A DNA stretch of 64,000 nucleotides from assembly GCA_026929865.2 (NCBI GenBank), contig CM049410.1, positions 16,604,001-16,668,000 on the forward strand, written 5' to 3'. This DNA is from Hyperoplus lanceolatus. Its lineage: Eukaryota; Chordata; Actinopteri; Uranoscopiformes; Ammodytidae. The notes below the pieces were generated by a model. That model was not told where the DNA came from. It ran no database searches and saw nothing but the letters and a program-made list of their open reading frames with translations. A program made the translations under genes and the position numbers. Positions 1 to 12,055 of the stretch are shown here, piece by piece. Each line of letters starts with the position of its first letter. The stretch's first letter is position 1.

Positions 1-128
1 CGGGGCAGCACACGGCCTTCAGACACAGCGTGCAACATGGTTAGTGACAGGGTTGTTACATACTCAAACACTGACACAGCTAATGCCTGCTGACAGTGCA
101 TCTACAGTATATTTACATGCCAAAGTAG

Positions 129-180
<52 letters not shown>

Positions 181-2672
181 TGTAAAAATTTAACGGTTAG
201 GAAAACTCAGAATTTCAAGACAACTATCTTCACAAATTTATTTGAGTTTTAAGGCTAACTACATCTCTTAAGTTTAAGGAAAACTGCATGAATATGTTAT
301 AAGACTTCAGGTTTTGAGTGTATATATACGTATACTTAGAATAGCAAAAAGTTAAAGTTTTGCCAAACAATTAGCTGTCATATAGATAATGTCCAGGACA
401 TGAGATACTTCACACATGATTTTAAATAGAGAATAAAAACTCTCAACTAAATTCATATGAAAAACATCCGACCCTAGCTAGTGGTTCAGTAAGTGCTAAT
501 TTTAAGTTTTGCAACCTTAATTAATGAAAGTAGTCAAACTTAACGCAATAAACTTACGAAGATAGTTGAGATAAATACTTTAATATAGTTTACTACAAAA
601 TTAAATGTGTTTTTAAAATAATTTTTAGGACAGCGATTTTAACTTCATTGTGTTGAAGTATACAGTGTAGCGCTCACATTTGGCAGCGGGCAGCAGGCCC
701 AGTTGCCTGTGGCCAGCCGGCAGCAGGTGGTGTGTTCGGGACATTGACTTTGGTCGTCACACTGCTCAGCACTGGGATGGGCCTGGATGTTTGAGGTGGC
801 TGGGAGCTTGGTGTACCACGGAATCTCCACTTCTCCTTTAATGCACGTAGTCTGGTCCTCGTTGCACTTGTAGTCTTGAGGACAGCAGTGGTTTCCATCA
901 CGACAGCACACCGCCTGGTGGGGTGAGGGGGGGGGGGTGAAAGTGGCAGAGATACACTTTCACATCTTAAATCCTGTTTTCCAGTTCTTCTTTCCATTTT
1001 TTTTTTAAACACTAGCACAGCATTAATAATCTGTGATCTGTGATCTTTTTAACATGACTAGGAATGGCTCTAGTGATTTGGGCCTTTAGCTGAGAATAAA
1101 ACATTATAAAGTCAGAAGATTACACACCAGAGTGGAGATGCCACTGCAAAGGAGGAAGTATATCACCATGCAAAGTAATGATAATACTGTCATTTGTCTC
1201 TCAAGGCTTGAGAAAGTGATAACATTCAGTTAATTGCATAAACATCCTTTACTGCGAGTTGGGTTTTTTCACAGAAAAATGAGCAGAATTGTATTCAATT
1301 TGATCAATCATGATGAATATAATTATTTTCTTGGTCTGTGACACATACAGAGGGAAATATCTGTCAATTAATATGCTAAATGCTGCATTATATTCACCAG
1401 CTAATGACTTTATGTGTCTATCCCTAACCCTAATTAGGTCGTGAACAATTAGTTTTTTAGAGCTTTGACATACTGTATTATTATAGCAGCTTTACAGGAG
1501 TTATGAAACACAAAGGCCTTAAATGTAGAAGGTTTCAGCTTCTCCATTGTTCAGATTTGCCCTTTCTTTGGATTCCTCTTTGTTCTTCTTCTTTTTTTTT
1601 TACCGTTACAATGATGCAATTGTAAAATTACACATCACACTCTGGTCATCTAAAATTATTTTGTTTTGGTATTTCAAGACATTTCAAAGACTGATTAACA
1701 ATTATTTTATAAAGTTGTAAAATACCCACCTGTCAATTAAAATTAAGCATTTATGCAGAATAAATACAGAGTGAACCGTTTATAACATACAGAAGATCCA
1801 TCAGTGCATTGTGGTTTGTGAGGAGATATTCTCTGATTTTGACAAATTGATTTTGACATTCTCCAGAGTTGCTTACTCCACAATTAACACTTAACATGTG
1901 CTTGTATGTGCTTACAACTACTTTAAAGTGTGTATTGTAAACAATTTCCTCAAAGTGTATGTACTCATTATAAATGCTATACTACTATGAGATGGTAATC
2001 GTCTTGCTATTGCAGTTTGAAAGTTACTGGAGGTAAGTTACATGAGGAAAACGTTTGTTCACCTCTGGCAGCGGGCAACAGCCCCACTTATGAGTGGAGG
2101 ACATGAAGCAGCAGGTGGTGGACTGAGGACAGGTGGTTTGGATGTCACACTGAACAAGGCTCTCTACTGCTTTATTCTCTTCTTCCTCCTCATCCTCATC
2201 CTCATCATCGTCCTTAAGATAAGATAAGATAAACTTTAATGTCCTGAAGGAAATGTGTCTTGGGAAAACAAAGTGATGACAACAGCAGCTGCAGACCGAC
2301 AATACAAAATAGTAAAGTTTAATATGTAATAACATAACATGTATAATAACACATTATTTAAAAACAATAATTATAAAAAAATCAAATAAAAATGTCTATA
2401 CCTTGTCGTCCTCCTTATCCATCTGATTTTCGTCGTCTTTGTCATCATCATCGTCTTGAAATCAAATTTCAGATCAGGTTTCATTTATATAACCCAATAT
2501 CACAAATAACCATTTGCCTCAATGGGCTTCACATTCCGTACAGAATTTTACACCCTCTGACCTGAAACCCTTAGTTAAACTGAGGAAACTCCCAGTAAAA
2601 AAAACCTTTAACGGGACAAGAAAATTGAGCAACCTCACCTTCCTCCTCTTCATCCTTCTCATCATCATCAGC

Positions 2673-2717
<45 letters not shown>

Positions 2718-5700
2718 GTCCTCCAGTGATTCTTGTGAGCTGGTTTCCTCTGAGCTCCGGTTGGCTGTACTTGTTGCCTCGGAGATGAACGCAGGCATCT
2801 TCTGTCTCATCGGCTCGGAGCCTGATCCGCTATTACAGGTTAAGGTGGTCAGGTCACAGGTGGTGCCAGACGGGCAGCAGTGTTCATGGTCGTCACAACA
2901 CGTCGCCTGAAGACCAAAAAGACAAAGAAAACTTTACCGCCACAAACATTTGGTGATGTTTGGGATGTGTGGATTTGCAAGAGGAGAGAGAATCGTCAGT
3001 CAAACTGCTGTAATTGTTCAAATTTTATATCGGTATGGTAAGGTAAATGTACGGTAAGGACTTGAAAGGCAGATTTAAGAAAGGTAAACTTTGATTTAGT
3101 ACCTTTCATAAAGACAGGCTTTTCCAGTCTGCCTGCTGTAAATCGTTTTGTCTGATCTGGCAGCGATTCAATCATTCAGACCCGAGCAATGGCATTAATA
3201 ATAATAACTATAAAAATAATTTACTTTTTTCCCTGATCGTCTCGTTTTTTCTCGTTACAGGTTATTTATAATCATCAGAGTAAAACAAGGCTATTTCATG
3301 AACATTTAAAAGTTCCTCTTAGTCTCTTTAAAACTCCTCAGTTTGTGCAGGGCAGGCTGCTGTGTGTGGGTGTGTGTGTGTATGTGTGTGTGTGTTGACC
3401 TTTTCGAGGGGACAGCAGGCCCAGCCTCCTGTTTTGTTCTTGCAGCAGGTGGAGCCATCAGGACAACCGAACGTGGTGTCACACGTGACGACCCGGGCCT
3501 GGACGTCCCGCCGCCTCGGGACAGTGGGAACCTTCTCCAGCCACTTCACGGAGCATGTGTCGTCATCGCAGGTCTGCTCAGCCAAGTTACATTTCTTACC
3601 TTTGGGGCAGCAGTGGATTAAATCCTCACAGCAAACAGCCTGGGGATGACATAATCACAGAAACGGAAACAATTACATGAATGCATTGGGAAACATGTGC
3701 TTCTGGAAACCTGGTCTAGAATAGTAAAACTCAGTATATGATATCAACGTTGGATGCCTCTGTAAGCCTTTTACAAAAATCTGATTGAAAATAAATGTTC
3801 ATAAATATTATAAACTGTAGGAAACTTGCCAACAGAACTGCCGGGACTGGTTTAAAATACTTATTGAGTAATAAGAACCATTAGTGTAATAAGAAACAGA
3901 AGAGCATCTAAACAGAATATCTGTAAAGGTCATCAAACTTACATTTTTAAATTTGGTTTGATAAATATCCCCAACTCGTTTCAGATGCTTACTATCATGC
4001 AACGTACTACTCAAATGTCATAGTAAGAAGGATTTTGTGGATTGGGTTCACAGGGGCTTTAACATCGGAGATAGGACTAACTAAAAGATTGAAGCTTTAC
4101 CTCTGGGAGCGGACAGCACGCAAAGCCGCCCTCTTTAGTTTTACAACATGTGGTGCCATCTGGACAGGCAGCCGTGTCATTGCAGGGGACGTCGTTACCT
4201 GGAAAAAAAAGAAGATCCATAGGAATGCTCTTCATCTTCATATCTGAAATTGGCCCTCAAGTACAGAAGAATTTTAATGGTAATATTATTATATAGGGGA
4301 AGGTGGGGTGATTTGTGCATTTTGGAAGTTGCAAAACCCCTTGTTTCTAGAAAACCGTGGAAGAAATTGGAAATGTGACCACATATTTAAGAAGAGCCAT
4401 CCATTTGACTCATCCTGTAAAGAAGGGAGACACAAGGAATAAGATATAAGCACATTTAAGCTCAAAAAACTGTGTTTTGCCTTTCAAAGTAAAATTTCCA
4501 TGATCAAGGTTTTTTGATTATTGTGTCTGAACAATTATAGACACGTTTGAAAACATTTGACACATGTTTTAGTGCTTTGGTATGCTATACTTTGAGTCTA
4601 TATAGTTAGCACAATGTCAACCCTAAATTGCTGCATCATGCCTATTATCCAAAATTCTGGGGATGGGGTGATTTGTGCGCAAGGGCCTGGTGAGTTATAA
4701 GTAAGTAAGTAAGTAAAATGTATTTATAAAAGCACATTTATGACAGTTTGCACTGTCCAAAGTGCTGTACATAGTGCATTCAGTAGGTAAACAATGAAGG
4801 TAAAATAACAATAACCAAAATAAAAGACGTAAAGCCCATACATCCACATAAACACAGATAGTAGTGCAGAGGTAAGTAAGTAGTGCAGAGGTTAATGGGG
4901 AGGAAACACCAGGGTGTACATATGGGTTTTGAGCCTTGATTTAAAGGCAGAAATGTAGGGGGAATCACATTTGTCAGGTGGCAGTTGGTTCCACAAGCAC
5001 GGAGCAACTAGTGCAAAGTACATTTCTGAGAGTTGTGCCAGTGGCATGGCTGTATACGCTGGTCACCAAAAGAAAGTGATTGTCTACAGTAGCTCAGAAG
5101 AGGGTGACATCTCAATTCCACTTAACGACACCACTGATGAGAGTTCAGATGGCCAGAAAGATGATGATGGTGACTTTGTCATTGTGACACAATGACGCAC
5201 AAATCACCCCACTACGTGGGGTGATTTGTGCGACAGCTATATTTCTTAAACAGTTTATTCCAGATCCAAAGTTTTTATTGCCAGGGATGCACAACATCCT
5301 GAAATATATGTACATATTTGAGTTGGAGACATAACTGTCAAGGCCTGACTTTAAAATCACTTTGAGTAAAAAGTTGCACAAATCACCCCACCTTCCCCTA
5401 TAACTATTGACCTAGAAATGTAAATTCAAGTGACCAAAATTCCCTATTTAGAATATGGGAACGGTAATGGTATGGTAATGGAAAATTAGATTAAATTTGT
5501 CATTGCTACATCTGAACAAAAGGAGATGTTTGTCTTGATGAGTGAGATAAAAGGACTGCTGTGGAAGAACCAGGCTGAAATTAACTGAGATGATTTCGCA
5601 AATTGTGCAGATTTGAAACTATGAAGCAAAGCCATTTCTACATTTTGGTGCCAAACAACAAAAAAAGATCGAAGAATAAATGTAATCTGGATAATCGTGT

Positions 5701-6201
5701 CCTACTGATATGGCAACTTTAGACTATAACCACAACTGCTGCACACAGGAGGAGCTGTGCTTTATTTAAACCTCACAAACAGAACATTTCACCACAGATA
5801 TTACTTAAAAGCTGTAGTGCTAGTATTATTGCACATTGATTGTTATATGTGTTATTAATATTGCACATTGTTCTTTGCACTATGTTTGTAGAGGGCTGTG
5901 AATGTGGGCCATTTTTTTTATTTAGGTACAGAAGGAACAACACTTGTATCTTAAAATCCATCTGGGAGGCTCCTCTGATTTATTTTTAGGCGCACGCATG
6001 TTCTTCAGAGTTTGATGCATGAAAACAATAGCTCACCTGCAGCTGCCACAGTTACTTCCCCCTCTGAAGGAGAAACTGTGGTTACTTCAGGGGATTTTTC
6101 ATCATTGCCGTCATCAACCGTCTTTGAAGTCACCTGCTCACCCTCTGTACAGTGGAAACACACACAAGATAAGGTTGCGTGGACAGACAGACAGACAGAG
6201 A

Positions 6202-6290
<89 letters not shown>

Positions 6291-7338
6291 CTATACTTGT
6301 GAGGACACTCTTAATGACGTAATGCATTCCTAAGCCTAACCATCATAACTAACTTGCCTAACCCCCAACCTTACACTATCCCTAACCTAAACCTGAACTT
6401 AATTAATGTCTTCACTGTAAAATCTATTCATAACCCTCAAACAGATCATTTAAATGCCTGTCCAAGAGAGGACCTGCAATAATGTCCTCGCTTTACAAAA
6501 ATGTCCCCACTCCTAAGGTCTTAAACTCAAATCGATACTCACAGAAATAGTTGTAAACACACACAAACAACACACACACACACACACACAGTCAGATTAA
6601 GACAATGATTAATCAGAATGAGGAAGTAAAACTACAGCTAATACAAACTTGACCTTTCTGGTTCTCCCACTCTGCTCTCATCCTGGCTGGGAGTTTGGCC
6701 CACATCGGCATTTCTTTTTTGTTGGTGGAGGAAATACATTTGGAGTGTTCAATGTCGCATGTGCTCCCTTCAGGACAGCAGTGTATCTTATCATCGCAGC
6801 ATACGGCCTGTGTAGACATTAAAACGTGGAATACAACCTTGGATAAGACGCCATATAGTCACAATAGCCGGACATCAAGGCAGGACATGCAAATTGATCA
6901 TTTGACTTTTTTTCCTCATTCATAATCTCACTCATGTTATAAAGTAAAATTTACATTTAAAGACTGGGTCACCTTGTGTTAAGCCGTTTCAGTGAGTCAT
7001 ACGCTCATTGACACACCTCAATGAAATGGAATGCTAGAGGCTTATTACCATCTTTGTCCCTTTGAAGATCAGTGTCAAGAAACTTGTACATGAATGCCAC
7101 TACATAAATAACAGTAGCAGTTACAATACATGACATACAAACATTAATCCCATAAACTGAACCCACTGACAAAGACTCAACAAAAGACAATGAAGCTCAA
7201 GACAAATTAGAACTGGGGCTGACTGTAGGGAAACGAGTGCTAAAGTGCAAAAATATTGCACATTGATTGTTATAAGGTGTTAATAAAATTGCACATTGCT
7301 CTTTGCATACTATTTGTAGAGGGCTGTGAATGTTTACC

Positions 7339-7407
<69 letters not shown>

Positions 7408-10400
7408 GAGAAAATCAGCCGATTTGTACCTTGGCCATGGGACAGCATCCCCACTTTCCCTCTGGAGTTTCACAGCAGGTGGTTTCATCTGGACACTCTG
7501 AAACTCCGTCACTGCACAGAACTGTCGTCACAACCTCTGCAACAACACAATAAAACATCATGTTAGAAAAAATGTGCCTATGATGAAGATTCTTAGGAGA
7601 GTAAGGCAATATAACTTCCAGCAACATGCCAATTTCTTGTGCTAAACTAGACAAAACAATAATAAAACAAGAGAGTTTAAAAAAAACAGCGCAAGAAATG
7701 AATAAACAGACAGTTACAACCTGGAAGTGTTAAGCATTGATTTTTATAAAGAGAGGTGGATCAGATAGTTGTTTAAGATATTTGATGCACAGAAACTGAA
7801 TACTGTCTCTGTAGATTTAGTTTGGACTTTTGGGAACTGGAAGCAGTGACTGAATTATTCTTATTTGGGTCCAAAAACAATCAATTCAGTTTTATGGGAA
7901 CTTTGATTAACTGAAGACGTCCAATCATTATTTGTTTGACTCACTTACTCAATGTGTTTGTATGGTGATTATATAGATCTATGAGTTGTCCACATGATTA
8001 CAATAAGATTTTTAATTTTTTTCATAATCTGCACCATTGGGTGCATGTTCTGTATAGGTTGAATTGAAGATGCCTGAGACTTGAGCCTTGGGGAACTCTG
8101 CGTCCTTTTCATTCCCTCTGATTTGTAATCACCCATTAACACAAGAGGCCCGTAACAAATCAGCCACAAACATGCACAAAATAACGATCGCCAGGTAACG
8201 CACCGGCCTATTTCTCCTCCAATCCGGTAAGAAAAGAATGCCTTATTGTCTGTTGAGTCAGAGGAATAAACAACCTCAAACCCAAAGAAAAGGTGTGGTT
8301 AATTTGGGCGCGTCTAGCAGCGCATGGCCTGGGAACCAATTGAACGCACCTTTTCTTTGGGTTTGAGGTTGTTTATTCCTCTGACTCAACAGACAATAAG
8401 GCATTCTTTTCTTACCGGATTGGAGGAGAAATAGGCCGGTGCGCTACCTGGCGATCGTTATTTTGTGCATGTTTGTGGCTGATTTGTTGCGTGGCTGTTT
8501 AGTTGCGGTCTGAAAACAGTGTGACTGCATACCTGGGAACCCAGTTCCCCGACTGGGCACAGCTGAAATAGATTAGAAGCCTCGCCCTGCCAATTGTGGG
8601 GCAGCGTTTGCTTTACGCACCATTCTATCCCTCCTACCAAATGTTATTAATCATAAATCATTTAAATAATTAACAAACAACTCAATTCATAAACAAATGC
8701 AAAATATACAATAAATCTTGAAATCAATCATTTGGCTTCAACACAAGTCTCAAACAGAAGTCCAGACTGTGCAATTATAAAGTATGTTGCGGCAGTAAAA
8801 AGAAGAGCATCACCTTTTTTGATGCAGGAGCGGCTATCTGCGCTGCACTGGTGGCCCTCAGAACAGCAGTGTTTTCCATCAGCGCAGGGCACTCCCTGTC
8901 CGTGGTAAACAATATTCACTCAACAACATTACTCTTAACAAAGGCATTCCACAATGAAATCATTTTTACTGAAAAAATAATATTGATGTCGTGAAACAAT
9001 AGCTCAATCGAAACTCGTTAACTCCTTTAACAGGTTTTCGGACATCTAGAGGTGCCACATATTTTCAGCCTTCATTGTTATTTTTCATTCATTCATTTTT
9101 CATTTATGTTATGTTCAGAGATGCGGCGTCTATCGTAAATGTCCTCAGAACCGCCGAAATCATTGTTTGGAATAACATAAATAAAAAATGTAAATACCAC
9201 CAGTTTAAACGTATGAATGGTTTGGCAGTGGTCGTTTGTAAATGCTCCAAGTTGCATGGTTTATCTGTGTTGGACAAGGTTTGATTACCTGAGCTAGGGG
9301 ACAGCAGCCAAACTTGGTCAAAGCCTTCAGACAGGAGAACTCAGGTGGGCAACGGGACTGATCGGGGCAGATGTTGTCGTCATCCTCCAGCATGTTACTC
9401 TTTATCATCCTAAAGGACTGAAGGGACGGGGTGGGGAACACGTATTAGACCAATCCACTCGCCTTAAAGATATAGTGCGTAACTTTTTCATATAAACGAA
9501 TGACCGACACTGGCGCAGGAGCTCAGAAACATCCCAAGAAGTGCCCAATAGATTTTTGTTTGTTTATTACCCAAAATTCCTCACGGTGGCAACATAAGTT
9601 AAACACATTACAATACAATACACCCAATTCTTACTCAGGCTTATTCTTACTTTAGAGACTCTGGGTTGATCAGCAGAAGCTCTTTCCGCCCAGGGAACTG
9701 ACACAGTGGCGTTCACACAGCTAGACGTGGCCGTATCGCAGGTTGTTCCCGTGGGACAGCAGTGTACGTGATCCCCACAGCACTCAGCCTGCAAAGACGA
9801 CAGTAGTAGAAATGTTTTGACTACCAAAGTTTTTAAAACTGTTATCACGACAGCTAAATGAGGCCGAAGCCTTTATCTGGACCATAAAGAATTCAAACAG
9901 CACCAAGAATGAATAGTACCACTGTGCAGCCTGTTTTACTACATGAGTACAAGAGAAGAGAGTTATCTCCTTTTCTACATTTAACTGTGATGCACAAAGG
10001 GACTAAGTATTCCAGTTAAGGTCCTTAGCTATGACTTTGTGCTGGAGTTTATCTGGTTAGAAAGTAAAGTTAATTGTGAGAGAGCAGTAACTGCAGATGA
10101 TAAAGGGGGATTTATATTTTTCAGGCTGACTGAGTAAACTCACTACAGCTGGATGCATTGCAAATCCTTCATGTGACATCTTTCTGGACTAACTATTGAC
10201 ATAGACCTTATTTCTGTCTGTATGTTGAATAACTACATTTAAATGACTAAAATACATTAAATAAGTTATTTGAAATTAGCTTTTCTGCACAAACTGGTGG
10301 CTGTGGTGCTTTAAGTTGCTGTATATTTGATAGTTTGGAGTTGGTGTTTAGCTTTTAGTTGTTTTGACTGCACTGGTTTCTTGTAAATGAATTTGATTTG

Positions 10401-11145
10401 AAAAAATATGACTTTTTAACCGAATACATTTTTGGCTCTGCAGGGCATCGTCCACAAATCCTCTTCAGTAAAAGTGAAATGTTGTTTAACTAATTAGTCA
10501 TTCAAACTTCTTCAACTACATCAGATACTGAAACAGGTTAGTATTTTTTTTCCACATTTCTTGTGCACCCAAGCCTTGTTTGAAAACTCTTACCATTTGA
10601 ATTGTTATCTACCGATTAACTTTTTATATAAATTGATGCGTACCATATGTTTTATTTTCTGTTACTAAAAAAAGAAACTTTTCTTAGACTAATTTATGTG
10701 TTGGAACAAGCAGGAGCAGAAGAAACCTGTTTTTGTAGAGTGTGGTGTTCTTTCTGTAACTGACACTACTGTATCTGTAATGTAAGCACTGTGAGATTTC
10801 GATGTATCTCAAAGTGTTCTTTATTGATAAAGTCCATTACTGAAACATAGAGGGAATAAGGATTTAACGTGGCCAACAATTTGGTGCAATGACAATGACA
10901 CCATGACTGTTCTCCTAAAAGATGCATGATGACAAATTCCTAAAAGTTAGTTAGGTCAGGAAGTAGAAGTGAATGTAGAAGCAATATAGTAAAACCATGG
11001 CTACCTCATCAAACGGACAGCATTCATAGCCGGTGACCGGGTCTTTGCAGCAGGTTTGACCATTTTCACATCTTCCTGCATCGGGACACTTGTCTGCTCC
11101 AACCAGAGACAGGAGAGCAGCACAGATCAGAACCCACCTCTGCAT
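1..11145 (-). CDS. grna: Progranulin (multi-granulin-domain precursor), 3' end beyond window
   Basis: Secreted or lysosomal cysteine-rich growth factor precursor that is cleaved into granulins. Coding exons, in gene order: 11005-11145, 9651-9788, 9289-9417, 8814-8895, 7430-7536, 6654-6807, 6037-6144, 4101-4198, 3400-3639, 2639-2906, 2402-2454, 2063-2212, 678-914, 1-16 (cut by the window). All junctions are GT/AG and keep frame, giving about 640 residues. The start ATG at 11145 opens a signal peptide ([17 protein letters not shown]) just after a splice acceptor. Six full granulin domains and half of a seventh follow, most with the CC..HCCP pattern, each domain split between two exons as is usual for the family. 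Domain 2 (9289-9417 plus 8814-8895) lacks two cysteines. A long Asp/Glu-rich linker separates domains 5 and 6. The family call is firm; the a-paralogue symbol is inferred from fish nomenclature and not tested. Confidence 0.93.
131..174. repeat. (AC)n microsatellite
   Basis: Pure dinucleotide run in the progranulin intron between the exons at 1-16 and 678-914. The rest of that intron is AT-rich with nothing else recognised. Confidence 0.95.
915..2062. other. Progranulin intron, no further feature seen
   Basis: AT-rich intronic sequence between the granulin exons at 678-914 and 2063-2212. I see no additional exon, RNA gene or intact repeat in it; a poly-G run of nine lies near 929-937 by the acceptor. 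Confidence 0.6.
2160..2737 (-). other. Acidic linker coding segment of progranulin
   Basis: This part of the progranulin gene encodes an Asp/Glu-rich stretch of roughly 60 residues between granulin domains 5 and 6. It spans three exons: the end of 2639-2906, all of 2402-2454 and the start of 2063-2212. The core is 15 consecutive Asp, 14 of them GAT, from an (ATC)14 tract at 2676-2717. Reading frame and splice phases (1, 0) agree across the two introns. Granulin linkers are normally short and not polyacidic, so this looks like microsatellite expansion inside a coding exon. That is an inference from the sequence. Confidence 0.75.
2215..2395. repeat. Retroelement 3'-end fragment filling a short progranulin intron
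   Basis: Begins with tandem AAGAT units followed by AAACTTTAATGTCCTGAAGG. This resembles the common teleost non-LTR tail (gataagataaactttattg...). It occupies nearly all of the roughly 190-bp intron between exons 2402-2454 and 2063-2212. On the minus strand its TTATC tail directly precedes the AG of the splice acceptor. Family assignment is from memory of fish repeats. Confidence 0.5.
4294..5400. mobile_element. Non-autonomous DNA transposon with ATAGGGGAAGGTGGGGTGAT termini
   Basis: Inverted terminal repeats of about 27 bp (TAGGGGAAGGTGGGGTGATT at 4294 onward, its complement ending at 5400) are flanked by TA on both sides, as in the Tc1/mariner/pogo group. The GGGGTGATTTGTGC motif occurs five times inside the element (near 4306, 4665, 5198, 5218, 5376), two of them in a perfect 17-bp hairpin at 5196-5232. 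An internal segment from about 4700 to 4990 resembles a different fish repeat (GTAAGTAAGTAAGTAA tail), suggesting nesting. It sits in the progranulin intron between exons 4101-4198 and 6037-6144. Confidence 0.75.
5047..5195 (+). pseudogene. C-terminal remnant of a transposon-encoded protein
   Basis: A short open frame inside the 4294-5400 element ends in an acidic stretch, [19 protein letters not shown] then DGDFVIV, stopping at 5195 right before the hairpin repeat. Similar acidic tails close pogo/Tigger-type transposase proteins in fish; I infer a relic of that kind. There is no catalytic domain left. Confidence 0.35.
5811..5905. repeat. Intronic repeat copy A (pairs with 7236-7332)
   Basis: Shares ATTGCACATTGATTGTTATA and GTAGAGGGCTGTGAATGT with 7236-7332 in the same orientation, about 1.4 kb apart, each in a progranulin intron. 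It could be a dispersed repeat or a trace of internal duplication of granulin exon blocks. Confidence 0.6.
6203..6289. repeat. (AC)n microsatellite
   Basis: Long AC run with one TAC interruption, in the progranulin intron between exons 6037-6144 and 6654-6807, starting about 59 bp upstream of the 6144 acceptor on the minus strand. A short GACA repeat precedes it. Confidence 0.95.
7236..7332. repeat. Intronic repeat copy B (pairs with 5811-5905)
   Basis: Same segment as 5811-5905 in the same orientation; ends against the (GT)n tract at 7341. Confidence 0.6.
7341..7403. repeat. (GT)n microsatellite
   Basis: Pure GT run about 27 bp downstream (gene sense) of the donor of progranulin exon 7430-7536. 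Confidence 0.95.
8151..8491. mobile_element. Near-perfect 145-bp-arm palindrome (foldback/MITE-like)
   Basis: The arms 8151-8295 and 8347-8491 are reverse complements with only a few mismatches, separated by a 51-bp spacer. It lies in the progranulin intron between exons 7430-7536 and 8814-8895. Such a structure suggests a foldback transposon or a recent inverted duplication. No clear target-site duplication is visible at the outer ends. Confidence 0.8.
9464..9600. mobile_element. MITE fragment, TAAAGNTATAGTGCGTAACT family
   Basis: Left end TAAAGATATAGTGCGTAACT and internal AAAATTCCTCACGG match parts of the elements at 20508-20713 and 23476-23758. This copy, in a progranulin intron, lacks a clear right terminus. 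Confidence 0.5.
9789..11004. other. Progranulin intron 2, no feature recognised
   Basis: AT-rich intron between the signal-peptide exon and the second coding exon. I see no repeat with visible ends and no additional exon. Confidence 0.6.
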
Positions 11146-11304
11146 CTGCACACAGGGAGATAAATACACACATACAGAAAAAAGGAAGTGTATAGGGTGC
11201 ATGTGGAAACCTCCTTCTGCGCTTTACATTTAAACCTGTAGAGACTTTGGTTCAGAAAATGTCGCTGAAAGTTTAATACATGTCCATGAAGCAGTTTTTC
11301 TTCT

Positions 11305-11680
11305 CAAGATTCAATATGTTTATTAGTCAAATGCACAACAATGACAGCAGCAGTTTCAGTGGCAATGAAATTCTTGAACATCAGGCTCCTCTCAACAATG
11401 CAATAAAGAGCAGAAAGAAAAAACACAAGGGAAGAGAGCAACACCTGAGACACAAATAAACACAAAAGTAGTGCAAAGACACAGTGCAGATAAAGGTGTA
11501 GCAAAATGCAGAAAAATTAAATAAATTTACGACTTAATAGAATACTGTACGTTGAGATAACAATACAAATAATAAATGTAGTGAAATAAGATACTGTACA
11601 TGTAATAGAATAATGTAAAATATGATAGAAATATGTACGAGATATGTACAGATGTAGCCTAAATCTTCTCATTCTGTTCA
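11305..11680. repeat. Probable retroelement 3'-end fragment
   Basis: The text from TTCAATATGTTTATTAGTCA through CAATGAAATTCTTGAACATC and CAACAATGCAATAAAGAGCA resembles an abundant fish dispersed repeat. It lies in the first progranulin intron. A partly similar stretch is at 55540-55720. Assignment is tentative. Confidence 0.4.
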
Positions 11681-12055
11681 TGTAGACACCGAGTAATGTC
11701 TTCTATGACACTTCCTCTACTCTAAAGGATTGTCCCTGCTTCCTTTTTTTGTGCAATGAAAAGGCAAGTCAAACGCAATAGAAATGTGTTTAAATAAATA
11801 CTCAACTTTTAGTTTTGTTTAGTTTGAACATCAAAATATGAAAGGCTTATGGAGAGGCTTTGCCAGTCTGAACAAACTGTGGACTGGTAACAACCAGGTT
11901 TATTGTTTTCAAAGCATAACAATTTAAAAATGAAAGTAAATGTCTACTGTAAATCCGTGTGAATCTCTCAGTTACTGTAACAATTCATTCTCCTAAGCAG
12001 GCAGTTGTAAGTTTGCGCACGACTGAAAAAATACATCGTAACATGTTGCTCTTAC

